DNA from: an uncultured Adlercreutzia sp.
Lineage (GTDB): Bacteria; Actinomycetota; Coriobacteriia; Coriobacteriales; Eggerthellaceae
Assembly: GCF_958431955.1 (NCBI RefSeq)
Contig: NZ_CAUASN010000006.1
Coordinates: 1 to 64,000, forward strand
Length of the DNA: 64,000 bases
Reading direction: 5' to 3'
The position numbers were made by a program, and so were the translations under genes. The notes beneath the pieces were generated by a model, which saw only the letters and a program-made list of their open reading frames with translations, was not told the DNA's origin and ran no database searches. Within the stretch, counting starts at the first letter, position 1; every line of letters begins with the position of its first letter. Positions 1 to 9,020 of this stretch are shown here, piece after piece.

Positions 1-706
1 GGAAGTCCTTGATCTCCTGCATCTCCTCCACGGCCTCGTCCACGCCGGCCACGTCCGAGAACTTCACGTCGGGGCGCTCCTCGGCGGCCTTCTTCGTCTT
101 GGCCTTGCCGAAGTTCATCTGCGAGTTGTTCGCCTGCTGCATCTTGAAAAAGAAGAAGAAGAGCAGGCCGCCGATGATGAGGATGGGCAGAAGCGTGGCG
201 ATGATCTCCAGGAAGGGGCTCGGCAGGGTCACCTGGTAGGACACATCGGGATGCGACGCCAGAAGCTCGCCGAGCGAGTCGCTTCCCACGTAGGTGGAGG
301 TGTAGTTGTGCTCCTTGCCGAGCGTGGCCGGGTCGAGCGTGGTGGTAGCGATGCCCGAGAGCGCCTCGCCGTCGGGATTCTTCTGCGTGGCGAGAAGGGC
401 GTTCATAGCATCGAAGGCGCCGTTGAACGCATCGGCCGCGCCGGCGCCGGCGGTGGCGGCGGGGAAGTAGGTGCCCGACACGGTGTAGTCGCCGGCCGAG
501 TAGGTGACCGACTTCACGCGGCCCTGCTCCACGGCCTGGGTGAACTCGGAGGTGATGAGCTGGTCGGTGACGGTCGTGCCCGCCACGCCCGTGCGCATGA
601 ACTGGCTGCCCACGAAGAACGCCACGGCCAGAAGGATGACGACCATGACCATGGTGGTGCGCGACGATGACGAGGGGGTGGGAATCTTGGGGTTGTTGTC
701 TGCCAT
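1..706 (-). CDS. ftsH: ATP-dependent zinc metalloprotease FtsH, N-terminal part (cut by window edge)
   Basis: FtsH is a membrane-anchored AAA+ protease that degrades misfolded and regulatory membrane proteins. About 235 N-terminal residues are visible, starting MADNNPKIPTPSSSS. There is a first membrane segment at about residues 18-36, an extracytoplasmic domain of about 130 residues, a second membrane segment (IIATLLPILIIGGLLFFFF), a Gln/Asn/Lys-rich linker and then VKFSDVAGVDEAVEEMQEI, the typical entry to the FtsH AAA domain. The Walker motifs and the HEXXH site lie beyond position 1. The ATG at 706 is 15 nt after the hpt stop, and the tilS-hpt-ftsH neighbourhood is the classical one, so the family call is firm although the catalytic parts are not seen. 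Confidence 0.93.
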   Translation of the reverse strand, partial: MADNNPKIPTPSSSSRTTMVMVVILLAVAFFVGSQFMRTGVAGTTVTDQLITSEFTQAVEQGRVKSVTYSAGDYTVSGTYFPAATAGAGAADAFNGAFDAMNALLATQKNPDGEALSGIATTTLDPATLGKEHNYTSTYVGSDSLGELLASHPDVSYQVTLPSPFLEIIATLLPILIIGGLLFFFFFKMQQANNSQMNFGKAKTKKAAEERPDVKFSDVAGVDEAVEEMQEIKDF

Positions 707-721
707 AGTGGGTTTCTGCCT

Positions 722-1270
722 TTACTGGTAGATCTCGGGCTTCAGAACGCCGATGTAGGGAAGGTTGCGGTAGCGCTCGGCATAATCGAGGCCGTAGCCC
801 ACGATGAACTTGTCGGGGCAGGCAAAGCCGACGTAGCGGCACGGGATGTCGGCCTGGTTCTCGGTGTCCTTGCGCATGAGCGCGGCCACGGTCATGGAGG
901 CCGGCCCGCGCGACTCCAAGTTCTGCATCAGGTACTTCAGCGTGAGCCCCGAGTCGATGATGTCCTCGGCGATGATGACGTGGCGGCCGCGGATGTCGGT
1001 GTTCAGGTCCTTCAGGATGCGCACCACGCCCGAGCTCTTCACGCCGCTGCCGTAGGACGACACCGCCATGAAGTCCACCTCGAGGGGCAGGTCGATGGCC
1101 CGGATGAGGTCGCAGGTGAACACCGCGCCGCCGCGCAGGATGGAGATGACCACGATGCCCTCCGGCCCCGCCACGTCGGCGTAGTCGCGGGTGATGGCCT
1201 CGCCCATCTCGCGCACGCGATTGGCGAGATCCTGCTCGGAGAAGTAAATCTCGGAAATGTCGTTATGCAC
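722..1270 (-). CDS. hpt: Hypoxanthine phosphoribosyltransferase
   Basis: This purine-salvage enzyme joins PRPP to hypoxanthine or guanine to give IMP or GMP in the cytoplasm. The 182-residue length is normal. The PRPP-binding signature EDIIDSGLT is at residues 102-110, SILRGGAVF (43-51) matches the pyrophosphate-binding loop, and the family end YRNLPYIGVLKPEIY is present. It lies between maf and ftsH on the same strand. A 183-nt spacer from maf suggests it may also have its own promoter. Family assignment is secure; preference for hypoxanthine over guanine is not readable. Confidence 0.95.
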   Translation of the reverse strand: MHNDISEIYFSEQDLANRVREMGEAITRDYADVAGPEGIVVISILRGGAVFTCDLIRAIDLPLEVDFMAVSSYGSGVKSSGVVRILKDLNTDIRGRHVIIAEDIIDSGLTLKYLMQNLESRGPASMTVAALMRKDTENQADIPCRYVGFACPDKFIVGYGLDYAERYRNLPYIGVLKPEIYQ

Positions 1271-1330
1271 GTGAACTACTTTCTTCCGTCGTCCGGCCGC
1301 GCGGGCTCGGACGTTCCCTAATCAAGGCCC

Positions 1331-1353
1331 AGTGTACCATTGCCCTGAAAACG
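1331..1353 (-). promoter_or_regulatory. Candidate extended -10 promoter for hpt-ftsH
   Basis: In the 183-nt gap between maf and hpt the minus strand carries TGG followed by TACACT (plus-strand 1331-1336), an extended -10 form. No good -35 hexamer is visible. It would give a leader of about 55 nt before hpt. Confidence 0.3.
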
Positions 1354-1453
1354 AACGCCCGCGATACGGGAACGCAACACAGTTGTTTCATTCGGAACGG
1401 GCCGCCGCGCGCCGGGGCGAGCCGGCCAGCGGCTGCAGCATAAGGCTTGCGCC

Positions 1454-2197
1454 CTACTTCACTTCCGCCTGCAGAAGGTCGGGGAACTCCTGGATGAGAC
1501 GGCCCACGGGCAGGCCCACGATGGTGTCCCAGGCGCCGTCGTAGCGATCCACGAGTGCGGCCCCCTCGCCCTGGATGGCATAGGCGCCGGCCTTGTCGAA
1601 GGACTCGCCCTTGCGCAGGTAGTCGGCGATCTCCTCGTCGGTGAGGTCGCGGAACGTGACGTAGCTCGTATCGGCGAGGGTGCGGAAGCCCAGCGAGATG
1701 TCCTCGGCGGCCGGGGCGCTTATCATCCACACCGACACGGCCGTGATGACCTCGTGGGTGCGGCCCGAAAGCTCGCGCAGCATGTGCTTCGCGTCCGACA
1801 GGCTGCGGGGCTTGCCGTAGATCTTCCCGTTGAGGACCACCATGGTGTCGGCCCCGATGACGATGAGCATGCCCGTGTAGTTCTGGGCGAGCACCTCCTG
1901 CACCACCGCGCCCGCCTTGCGCTCGGCGAGCTTCTTCGCCGCCTCCTCGGGGTTGGCGGCCAGGTCGGGCTCGAGGGTCTCGTCCACCGGCGTTTCCGGC
2001 GTGTGCACGATGAATCTCACGCCGGCGGCCTCCAGCAGCTCGCGGCGGCGGGGGCTGGCGCTGGCGAGCACCACCTCGAAGGCGGGCTGTGCGGGCGCGG
2101 GGGCCTCGCCGGCCTCCTCGGCCACCGCCTGGCGCAACTCGTCGGCCGCCACCTTCGCGGCCACTTCCCCGTTCAGCTTGCTCTCGTCGTTGGTCAT
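1454..2197 (-). CDS. maf: Maf-family nucleotide pyrophosphatase (house-cleaning NTPase)
   Basis: Maf proteins hydrolyse dTTP/UTP or modified nucleotides to monophosphates and are linked to septum and genome maintenance. The Maf signature SASPRRRELL is at residues 46-55, followed by the acidic motif LIVIGADTMVV and the GKPRS and KAGAYAIQG blocks. The protein has 247 residues, about 40 more than typical Maf, because of an Ala/Glu-rich N-terminal extension with no recognised domain. A start near residue 40 is possible, but the ATG at 2197 has an AAGGA-type ribosome site. It sits in the rlmD-tilS-maf-hpt-ftsH run. Confidence 0.92.
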   Translation of the reverse strand: MTNDESKLNGEVAAKVAADELRQAVAEEAGEAPAPAQPAFEVVLASASPRRRELLEAAGVRFIVHTPETPVDETLEPDLAANPEEAAKKLAERKAGAVVQEVLAQNYTGMLIVIGADTMVVLNGKIYGKPRSLSDAKHMLRELSGRTHEVITAVSVWMISAPAAEDISLGFRTLADTSYVTFRDLTDEEIADYLRKGESFDKAGAYAIQGEGAALVDRYDGAWDTIVGLPVGRLIQEFPDLLQAEVK

Positions 2198-2242
2198 GGG
2201 AAATCCTTTCTCAGGGGCGTCTCTCCGCGTGCGGCAGGGCGC

Positions 2243-3352
2243 TCACGCTTTCTTCCTGCGGGCGCGGAAATAGGCCATGGGCTCCACGAGCACGCCCTGC
2301 TTGTTGGCGCTCACGGCCAGATCGTGCTGGATGTTGGCCACGTACCCGCCGCGCGGCTTGCCCTCGGCGAAGCCGTCGAGCACCGCCTCCACGCTGGAAG
2401 CGTCCACCCGGGCGTCGGGGCCGAGCATGGCCTGCAGAAGCGCGAGCACCGCCCGACGCTGCAGGGGCCGCGCCACGGCGCCGAAGGCCGGGCGCAGGCG
2501 GAAGCCCTCGGAGCGGTCGATGCCGAAGGTGTCGTCCTCGGCCACCCATTCGCTGTCGCGCTCGGCCACCTCGGCGGCCATCTGCTCCAGCATGTCGTCC
2601 TCGTCGGCGATGAGGTTCATCGAGCGCACGAGCACCTCGGGCAGCGCCTCGTTCCACTCCTTGCAGGGCGGCACCACCTTGTGGCGCACATAGGCGCGGA
2701 AGCGGTCAGTATGAGCATTGGTGGCGTCCTCGCGCCAGAGGTTGCCGTCCTCGTCGCACGCGCAGGGCTCGCCGGCGGCCTCGCGCGCGGCCAGGAAGGC
2801 GCGCAGCTCGTCGCGGGTCGCGTCGAGCAGGGGGCGCACTACCGGGCCGTTCTCGTAGCGCATGGAGCGGAAGCCCCCGGGACCGGTGCCCACGATGGAG
2901 CGCATGTAGAAGTTCTCGATGCGGTCGTCGGCGGTATGCGCCGTGAAGATGCGCGCCTCGGAGAGCGGGCAACCCTCGTGCTGGCACATCGAGCGCAGGG
3001 CCTCGTTGGCAGCCAGGTAGCGCTCGCGCCGCGCCACCGCCTCCACGTTCTCGTGGGAGCGCGCGGCCTCGGCGGCGATGTCGATAGAGCAGATGAACAG
3101 CGGGATGCGCAGTAGCTCGGCCAGCGACGAGACGAAGCGCTCGTCGCCGTCGGCGTCGTCGCCGCGCAGCTGGTGGTTCACGTGCAGCATGGCCACCGGG
3201 CCGATGTCGCCGGCCTCGCGCAGAGCCGCTCCCAGATAGGCGAGCGCCGTGGAGTCGGAGCCGCCCGACACCATGAGCAGCACCGCCGCATCGGGGGCGG
3301 CCAAGTTGTGGTCGGCGATGGTTCGCCGGGCCTTTTCCAAGAGATCGGTCAT
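2243..3352 (-). CDS. tilS: tRNA(Ile)-lysidine synthase TilS
   Basis: TilS uses ATP and lysine to convert the wobble cytidine of the AUA-reading tRNA-Ile to lysidine. The N-type PP-loop ATP motif SGGSDS is at residues 29-34, and typical TilS text follows (HVNHQLRGDDADGDE, FTAHTADDRIENFYMR). Length is 369 residues. The start at 3352 is set by a 4-nt ATGA overlap with the stop of the upstream methyltransferase, implying translational coupling; upstream in-frame codons lie inside that gene. The gene order tilS, hpt, ftsH is widespread in Gram-positive bacteria. Confidence 0.93.
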   Translation of the reverse strand: MTDLLEKARRTIADHNLAAPDAAVLLMVSGGSDSTALAYLGAALREAGDIGPVAMLHVNHQLRGDDADGDERFVSSLAELLRIPLFICSIDIAAEAARSHENVEAVARRERYLAANEALRSMCQHEGCPLSEARIFTAHTADDRIENFYMRSIVGTGPGGFRSMRYENGPVVRPLLDATRDELRAFLAAREAAGEPCACDEDGNLWREDATNAHTDRFRAYVRHKVVPPCKEWNEALPEVLVRSMNLIADEDDMLEQMAAEVAERDSEWVAEDDTFGIDRSEGFRLRPAFGAVARPLQRRAVLALLQAMLGPDARVDASSVEAVLDGFAEGKPRGGYVANIQHDLAVSANKQGVLVEPMAYFRARRKKA

Positions 3353-4638
3353 TTCTTCTCCAACATCACAATGGATTCCACATGGTCGGTGTGGGGGAAC
3401 ATGTCGACGGGGCGGATGGCGCGCACCACGTAACCGCCCTCCACGAGCTGCCGCACATCGCGAGCCTGGGTGACGGGATTGCACGAGATGTAGACGATGC
3501 GCTCGGGGGCAAGCTCGCAGGCGGCGCGCAGGAAGGCGGGGGTCGAGCCGGCCCGCGGCGGATCCATGAGCAGCACGAGCGGACGGGGCCGTTCCCCCGA
3601 TGCGGCAAGCTCCTCCATGAACGCCGTAGCATCCTGGGCGACAAACGCGGCGTTCTCCACGCCGTTGTGGCGGGCATTGCCCGTGGCATCGCGAATGGCC
3701 GATTCCACCGTGTCCACGCCGATAACGCGGGCGGCGCCCCGCTTGGCGGCCACGAGCCCGATGGTGCCCGTGCCGCAGTAGGCGTCGATGACCGTCTCGG
3801 CGCCCGTCAGGTTCGCCAGGCGGATGGCCTCGTCGTAGAGCACCTCAGTCTGCGTGGCGTTCACCTGGTAGAACGACCGGGACGAGATGCGGAAGGACAG
3901 CCCGCAGAGCGTATCCAGGATGAAGCCCGGGCCGTACAGCACGCGCTCCTTCTCGCCGAGGATGACATTGGTCTGGCGCGTGTTCACGTTCTGCACGATG
4001 GTGGTGACCTCGGGCACGCGGCGGACCAGCTCGCGGCAGAAGGCCTTCGCCGAGGGGAACTCCTCGCCGTTGGTGACCACGGTAACGAGCACTTCCCCGC
4101 TCTCGTGGCCCGCGCGCACCACCACGTGCCGCACAAACCCGGTGCCCGCGTCCTCGTCGTAGGGCTCCATGCCCCAACGGGCCATGATGTCGCGGATGGC
4201 CAGCGTCACCCGCTTGGCTACCTCGTTCTCGATGGCGCATGCGTCGGTGGGAATGAGGCGGTGCGTGCCCGCCTCGTACATACCCGTGAGGATGTCGGCG
4301 CGGGAGAACCGGACGTCGCCGCCTCTCCCCTTCCCCTTCGCACCACCCTTGGCCGCGCCGTTCTTCCGGGCCTTTCCTTTGGCAGGCGCGTAGGGGGATA
4401 TCACCTTGTTGCGGTAGTGGAAGGGCTCTTCCATGCCCAAGATGGGCAGCATCGTCTCGGCGGGAGCCAAATCGGCGAAAAGATCGGCCACGGCCCGCTG
4501 CTTCGCCGCAAGCTGGACCCCATAGGGCACGTCCAGCTGGCTGCAGCCGCCGCAGCGGCCGAACACCGGGCAGAGCGCGCAGGAGCTGGCGGCGCGGTTA
4601 CTGGTGCGTTTCGACTTGTTGTCATGCTTTCTCGTCAT
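3349..4638 (-). CDS. rlmD: 23S rRNA (uracil-C5)-methyltransferase, RlmD/RumA family
   Basis: This is a SAM-dependent methyltransferase that modifies a 23S rRNA uracil at C5. The N-terminus has a cysteine cluster ending CGGC, typical of the 4Fe-4S site of RumA. The C-terminal Rossmann part has DAYCGTGTIGL, the MDPPRAG motif and the ISCNP catalytic cysteine motif. Starting at ATG 4638 (MTRKHDNKSK) gives 429 residues; an upstream in-frame start would run through the divergent promoter gap. A Lys/Gly/Ala-rich insert near residue 100 is unusual. It heads the operon and overlaps tilS by 4 nt. RlmD versus RlmCD target choice cannot be made by eye. Confidence 0.9.
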   Translation of the reverse strand: MTRKHDNKSKRTSNRAASSCALCPVFGRCGGCSQLDVPYGVQLAAKQRAVADLFADLAPAETMLPILGMEEPFHYRNKVISPYAPAKGKARKNGAAKGGAKGKGRGGDVRFSRADILTGMYEAGTHRLIPTDACAIENEVAKRVTLAIRDIMARWGMEPYDEDAGTGFVRHVVVRAGHESGEVLVTVVTNGEEFPSAKAFCRELVRRVPEVTTIVQNVNTRQTNVILGEKERVLYGPGFILDTLCGLSFRISSRSFYQVNATQTEVLYDEAIRLANLTGAETVIDAYCGTGTIGLVAAKRGAARVIGVDTVESAIRDATGNARHNGVENAAFVAQDATAFMEELAASGERPRPLVLLMDPPRAGSTPAFLRAACELAPERIVYISCNPVTQARDVRQLVEGGYVVRAIRPVDMFPHTDHVESIVMLEKK

Positions 4639-4682
4639 AGACTCATTTTGACATAATGGGGCCACTGGAAAAGGAGGCAATC

Positions 4683-5054
4683 ATGAACTTCATTATTCGC
4701 TGGATCGTCACCGCCATCGCCGTCGCGGCCGCCGTGTGGATCGTGCCGGGCGTCGAGATCGTCAACGGAGGGGCCTCGTGGGTGGGCATCGTGTTCTTCG
4801 CGCTCATCCTGTCGCTCATCAACATGTCCATCAAGCCGATTTTGCAGGTGCTGTCGCTGCCGGTGACGGTGCTCACGCTGGGCATCTTCTACCTCATCGT
4901 GAACACGCTTTTGCTCTACATCGCCGCATGGCTTGCCAACGGGCTTTTCGGCGCGGGCTTCTACATCGCCAGCTTCGGCAGCGCGTTTGTGGCCTCCATC
5001 GTCATCTCCATCGTGTCCGCCCTCGTGAACGGGCTTGTGGGTAACGACAACTAA
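4683..5054 (+). CDS. Small membrane protein, phage holin family 4 (PF04020-like)
   Basis: A 123-residue protein with about four hydrophobic segments. It begins MNFIIRWIVTAIAVAAAVW, has the family-like stretches SLINMSIKPILQVLSLP and GIFYLIVNTLLLYI, and ends with a VSALVNGLVG segment. The pattern fits the mycobacterial-type four-TM holin superfamily, which is common as a chromosomal gene unrelated to lysis; its function is not established. AAGGAGG lies 6-7 nt before ATG 4683, which fixes the start. It is divergent from rlmD with only 44 nt between starts. Confidence 0.85.
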   Translation: MNFIIRWIVTAIAVAAAVWIVPGVEIVNGGASWVGIVFFALILSLINMSIKPILQVLSLPVTVLTLGIFYLIVNTLLLYIAAWLANGLFGAGFYIASFGSAFVASIVISIVSALVNGLVGNDN

Positions 5055-5111
5055 GAGGAGCCCTCAGCCACGGGGAATCGCCCGTCAGAGCCTTCTAGCC
5101 GCGTCGCACCT

Positions 5112-8100
5112 CTACTCCGAGCGCAGCGCCTCCACCGGGTCCTTGCGGGCGGCGGCCATGGCCGGGAACAGGCCCGCGATGAACGACAGGAACACGCTGA
5201 TGGCCACGAGAATGGCCGCGGCCACCGGCGGCAGCAGCGCCACGTCGGGCACGTCCAAAAGCGCGAGCACGAGCGCGTTCACGGGAATGCACACGAGCGC
5301 CACGACGCCCACGCCGATGAGGCCGGCGGTGAGGCCCTCGATGATGGTCTCGGCGTTGAACACGCGGCTGATGTCGCCCTTGCTGGCACCGATGGCGCGC
5401 AGGATGCCGATCTCCTTCTTGCGCTCGAGCACCGAGATGTAGGTGATGATGCCGATCATGATGGACGACACCACGAGCGAGATGGCCACGAACGCGATGA
5501 GCACGTAGCTGATCATGTCCACGATGGTGGTGACCGACTTCATGAGCGTGCCGACGAAGTCGGTGTAGGAGATCTTCTTGTCGCCCTCCCCGGCGGCCTC
5601 CATGCGCTCGTTGTACCCGTCGAGGATGGCGATGACCTCCTGCTTGTCCTCGAAATTGTCGGGGTATATCTCGATCTCGGAGGGCTTGGCCAGATCGGCG
5701 TAGCCGAGCTTCGCCAGGTTGCCGTCGAAGGAGCGCGTGCCGTCGGTCATGAGCGACATGATGAGCTCGCGCAGCTCGTCCTCGGTCATGGCCATCTGGA
5801 AGGCGTTCTGGAAGGCATCGGCGTCCACCGACATGGCGAGCGGGATGTTCTCCTGCAGCTGGCCGATGACCTTCTGGACCGACGACTCGGTCTTCGAGCC
5901 GATGATGCCCATGGCCTCCTCCATGTACGCCGTCATCGAGCGCTCGAGAGCCGCCGAGATCTTCGACGCCATCTCCTGCTGCATGGCGTTCGCGTCCACG
6001 ATCTTGCCGGCGTACTGCCCCACGAGCGCCTGGAACTCGGTGCTGCGCATGTAGCTCTCGAGGGTGCCTTGGGCAAGCGTCTGGAAGTCGGGCGGCGCGC
6101 CTCCCTCGGCCACACCGGCCATGGCCTCCTGGTAGGCCGCACCGAGCGCGTTGGCGTAGCCGGCCATGGCGGCGCCCATCATCTCGCCCATGGCTTGCTG
6201 GCTGAAGGCCGAGGACATGTCCAGGTCGAGGTCGCTCGCATCGAGGGCGGGCGGCGCGGGCAGGTCGTCGGCAGACAGGCCCCCGCTGATGGAGCTCGTG
6301 TCCACCTCGATCTTCGACTCGTCGAACTTGAAGGCGTCCTGAAGCGCATCCTCATCCACGGTGAAGAGGGACTCCATCTCGAAGCCCGAGGCGGCGCCGT
6401 CCTCCTCCTCGGCGAATTCCGTGCCGTTGAACACGTCCACCGTCGGCTCGGCCAGCTGCTCCTGCACGATGGGCGTCTCCTTCGCCGCGTCGATGAGGTG
6501 GTAGGTGAGCTCGGGCGTGTAGTAGATGCCCGTGGAGAGTGCCGTGGCCTTCGCCTCCGGGGAGGGCTGCACCACGCCGACGATCTTCAGCTCCTCGCCG
6601 GCATCCACGAGCCCGCGCATGTAGTCCTCGTCGCCGGTCTTGTCCACCCACACCTTGTTCTCCTCGTCGTAGGTGTAGAAATCGGCGGCGTTCACGATCT
6701 TCAGCGGCACCGCCATGATCTCCTCGTAGGTGAACTCCAGATCGTCGTCGGGCGAGACGACGTCCTCCTCGTTCATGAACTGGTCGATCATGTCCTCCAA
6801 GACCGCATGGTCGCGCAGACCGAGGGCGTAGGTCACCAGATCGGGCAGCGTGCCGCCCGACGTGAGCACGACGACACACTCGTCGTAGGCCGCAGGCCAG
6901 CGGCCGGCCTTCACATCGTACTGGTCCTCCACGATGGCGGAGTTCCCCATCATCTCGCTGAACACGTCGGTGGAGTACATGGTGGACATGAGGGCGTTGG
7001 AAGAGCTGCTGCCCATGCCGAAGGCCGAGAACGTGGTGTCGGGGTTGATCTGGCGCACTCCGCCTTCGGTGTTGCCGTCGAAGATCTGGGGCACCACGTT
7101 GTAGCGGTACTCGATGGAGTTCACGTAGCCGTCGATGCCGTCGCCGCCCTCGTCGAGGAACTGCTTCAGCGAGGCCAGGTCGTTGTTCTCCAGGCTGGCG
7201 AACATGCTGGTGACCATCTTCGACTCGGGCACCGCGTCACGCGCGGCCGGGTCGTTCTCGTCGCCGTAGGTGCCGCCGGAAAGCCCCGCCGCCGACAGCA
7301 CGTCGTCGCCCTCGCCGCCCCCGTCGGCCGGCGTATCCCCGTCGTCTGAGCCCATGCCCATGAGAGACGTGATGTCAAAGCCCGTGGACATAATCTGCAG
7401 CGGGTACACCGACAGCGTCTCCTCCTCGGTCTTCTGAATGTAGTTGTCCACGCCGTTGGCGAGCGCGAGGATAGCCGCGATGCCCATGATGCCGATGGAG
7501 CCCGCGAAGGCCGTCATGATGGTGCGGCCCTTCTTGGTCATGAGGTTGTTCGCAGACAGCGCGAGCGCCGTGAGGAAGCTCATGGAGGTGCGGCGAATGG
7601 GCTTCTGCGAGAGGTGCATCTCCTCCTCGGTGGGGAAGTAGGGGTCGGTGTCCGACCGGATGACGCCGTCGGCCAGGTTCACCGTGCGCGTGGCGTACTC
7701 GGCCGCGAGCTCCGGGTTGTGGGTGACCATGATGACGAGGCGGTCTTTGGCGATCTGGGTGAGCAGGTCCATGATCTGCACCGAGGTGTGCGAGTCGAGG
7801 GCGCCGGTGGGCTCGTCGGCCAGCACGATCTCGGGGTCGTTGATGAGGGCACGGGCGATGGCCACGCGCTGCATCTGGCCGCCCGACAGCTGGCTCGGCC
7901 GCTTGCCCACGTGCTCGGCGAGCCCCACGGCCGCGAGCGCCTCCTTCGCGCGGCGCGTGCGCTCGGCCTTCCCCACGCCCGACAAGGTGAGCGCCAGCTC
8001 CACGTTCTGCAGGATGGTCTGGTGCGGGATAAGGTTGTAGCTCTGGAACACGAACCCGATGCGGTTGTTGCGGAAGGTGTCCCAGTCGCGGTCCTTGTAC

Positions 8101-8312
8101 TGGTGGGTGGAGATGCCGTCGACGATCATGTCGCCGGAATCGTAGTGGTCCAGGCCGCCCATCACGTTCAAAAGCGTGGTCTTGCCCGATCCCGACGGCC
8201 CCAGGATGGCCACGAACTCGTTGTCGCGGAACGAGATGGACACGTCGTCGAGCGCCACCTGGGTGAAGTCGCCCGTCCGGTACGATTTGCAGATGTTCCT
8301 CAGCTGTAGCAT
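5112..8312 (-). CDS. ABC transporter, fused ATPase and FtsX/MacB-type permease
   Basis: One chain of 1066 residues joins an ABC ATPase to a permease. The N-terminal domain (about 1-225) has Walker A GPSGSGKT, signature LSGGQ and Walker B IVLADEPTGALD. One membrane segment follows at about residues 285-305, then about 600 extracytoplasmic residues, then a C-terminal FtsX block with three membrane segments (DMISYVLIAFVAISLVVSS, ILRAIGASKGDI, FLSFIAGLFPAMAAA). MacB/LolCDE-type proteins move lipoproteins, peptides or antibiotics by mechanotransmission. ATG 8312 has GAGGGAGAG upstream; longer readings invade the promoter gap. Substrate unknown, and no accessory adaptor gene is adjacent. Confidence 0.92.
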   Translation of the reverse strand: MLQLRNICKSYRTGDFTQVALDDVSISFRDNEFVAILGPSGSGKTTLLNVMGGLDHYDSGDMIVDGISTHQYKDRDWDTFRNNRIGFVFQSYNLIPHQTILQNVELALTLSGVGKAERTRRAKEALAAVGLAEHVGKRPSQLSGGQMQRVAIARALINDPEIVLADEPTGALDSHTSVQIMDLLTQIAKDRLVIMVTHNPELAAEYATRTVNLADGVIRSDTDPYFPTEEEMHLSQKPIRRTSMSFLTALALSANNLMTKKGRTIMTAFAGSIGIMGIAAILALANGVDNYIQKTEEETLSVYPLQIMSTGFDITSLMGMGSDDGDTPADGGGEGDDVLSAAGLSGGTYGDENDPAARDAVPESKMVTSMFASLENNDLASLKQFLDEGGDGIDGYVNSIEYRYNVVPQIFDGNTEGGVRQINPDTTFSAFGMGSSSSNALMSTMYSTDVFSEMMGNSAIVEDQYDVKAGRWPAAYDECVVVLTSGGTLPDLVTYALGLRDHAVLEDMIDQFMNEEDVVSPDDDLEFTYEEIMAVPLKIVNAADFYTYDEENKVWVDKTGDEDYMRGLVDAGEELKIVGVVQPSPEAKATALSTGIYYTPELTYHLIDAAKETPIVQEQLAEPTVDVFNGTEFAEEEDGAASGFEMESLFTVDEDALQDAFKFDESKIEVDTSSISGGLSADDLPAPPALDASDLDLDMSSAFSQQAMGEMMGAAMAGYANALGAAYQEAMAGVAEGGAPPDFQTLAQGTLESYMRSTEFQALVGQYAGKIVDANAMQQEMASKISAALERSMTAYMEEAMGIIGSKTESSVQKVIGQLQENIPLAMSVDADAFQNAFQMAMTEDELRELIMSLMTDGTRSFDGNLAKLGYADLAKPSEIEIYPDNFEDKQEVIAILDGYNERMEAAGEGDKKISYTDFVGTLMKSVTTIVDMISYVLIAFVAISLVVSSIMIGIITYISVLERKKEIGILRAIGASKGDISRVFNAETIIEGLTAGLIGVGVVALVCIPVNALVLALLDVPDVALLPPVAAAILVAISVFLSFIAGLFPAMAAARKDPVEALRSE

Positions 8313-8375
8313 GCGCGGTTCTCTCCCTCGGATTTTGATCGCGCCTATTATGATGGTCGCCCCCTGTGCGCGCGT

Positions 8376-8397
8376 AACGCTTTTGTCAAAAAGCGAG
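8376..8397. promoter_or_regulatory. Inverted repeat in the ABC transporter-ferritin divergent gap
   Basis: CGCTTTT and AAAAGCG (8378-8384 and 8389-8395) flank a 4-nt centre in the 185-nt region between the divergent ABC transporter and ferritin starts. It could be an operator or a short hairpin; no binding protein can be named. Confidence 0.4.
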
Positions 8398-8497
8398 TTA
8401 TTTGCACAGATTTGCCACGATCGCCGACGATTTAGCGGTATTCTGTCTGGGTTCAAATGCGCCCCGACGCGGGGTGCCAAGCAGAAAGGAACCGTCC

Positions 8498-9013
8498 ATG
8501 GACGCCAAGGTGTACGAACTTATCAACGACCAGATCAACAAGGAGCTGTACTCCGCCTACCTGTACCTCTCCTTCGCCGACTACTACGAGGAGGAGGGCC
8601 TGTCCGGCTACGCCAACTACTTCGAGATCCAGGCCGCCGAGGAGCGTGACCACGCGCTCATCTTCCGCAAGTACCTGCACGAGAACGGCGAGAAGGTGCG
8701 CCTTCTGGCCATCGACCAGCCCGACAAGACCTTCGCCAACTTCATGGAGCCCCTTGAGGCCGCTATGGAGCACGAGAAGTACGTGACCGCGCTCATCCAC
8801 GACATCTACGCCGCCGCCGTGGACGCCCACGACTACCGCACCCAGAAGTTCCTCGGCTGGTTCATCGACGAGCAGCTGGAGGAAGAGGACAACGCCGACA
8901 CCATGATCACCAACATGAAGCTGTTCGGCGGCGACCCGAAGGGCCTCTACGACCTGGATCGCGAGTGCGCCTCCCGCGTGTACTCGACCCCGAGCCCCCT
9001 GGCCGCCGAGTAA
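8498..9013 (+). CDS. ftnA: Non-haem ferritin
   Basis: Ferritin oxidises Fe(II) and stores iron in a 24-subunit shell. The 171-residue protein has the ferroxidase-centre pattern: Glu in NKELYSAYLYLSFADYYEE, then EIQAAEERDHALIF, then FIDEQLEEEDNADTMI. No haem-binding signature of bacterioferritin was noted. AGAAAGGA stands 8 nt before ATG 8498. queH follows after only 7 nt, so the two are probably cotranscribed. Confidence 0.94.
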   Translation: MDAKVYELINDQINKELYSAYLYLSFADYYEEEGLSGYANYFEIQAAEERDHALIFRKYLHENGEKVRLLAIDQPDKTFANFMEPLEAAMEHEKYVTALIHDIYAAAVDAHDYRTQKFLGWFIDEQLEEEDNADTMITNMKLFGGDPKGLYDLDRECASRVYSTPSPLAAE

Positions 9014-9020
9014 GCCGCAC

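Noticed and set aside
1271..1453. Possible tRNA or riboswitch between maf and hpt
   Set aside because: GC-rich hairpins are present, but no cloverleaf, conserved tRNA arm sequence or known riboswitch pattern was found.
5055..5111. Possible terminator between the holin-like gene and the ABC transporter
   Set aside because: Only a 5-bp ACGGG/CCCGT stem without a U-tract.
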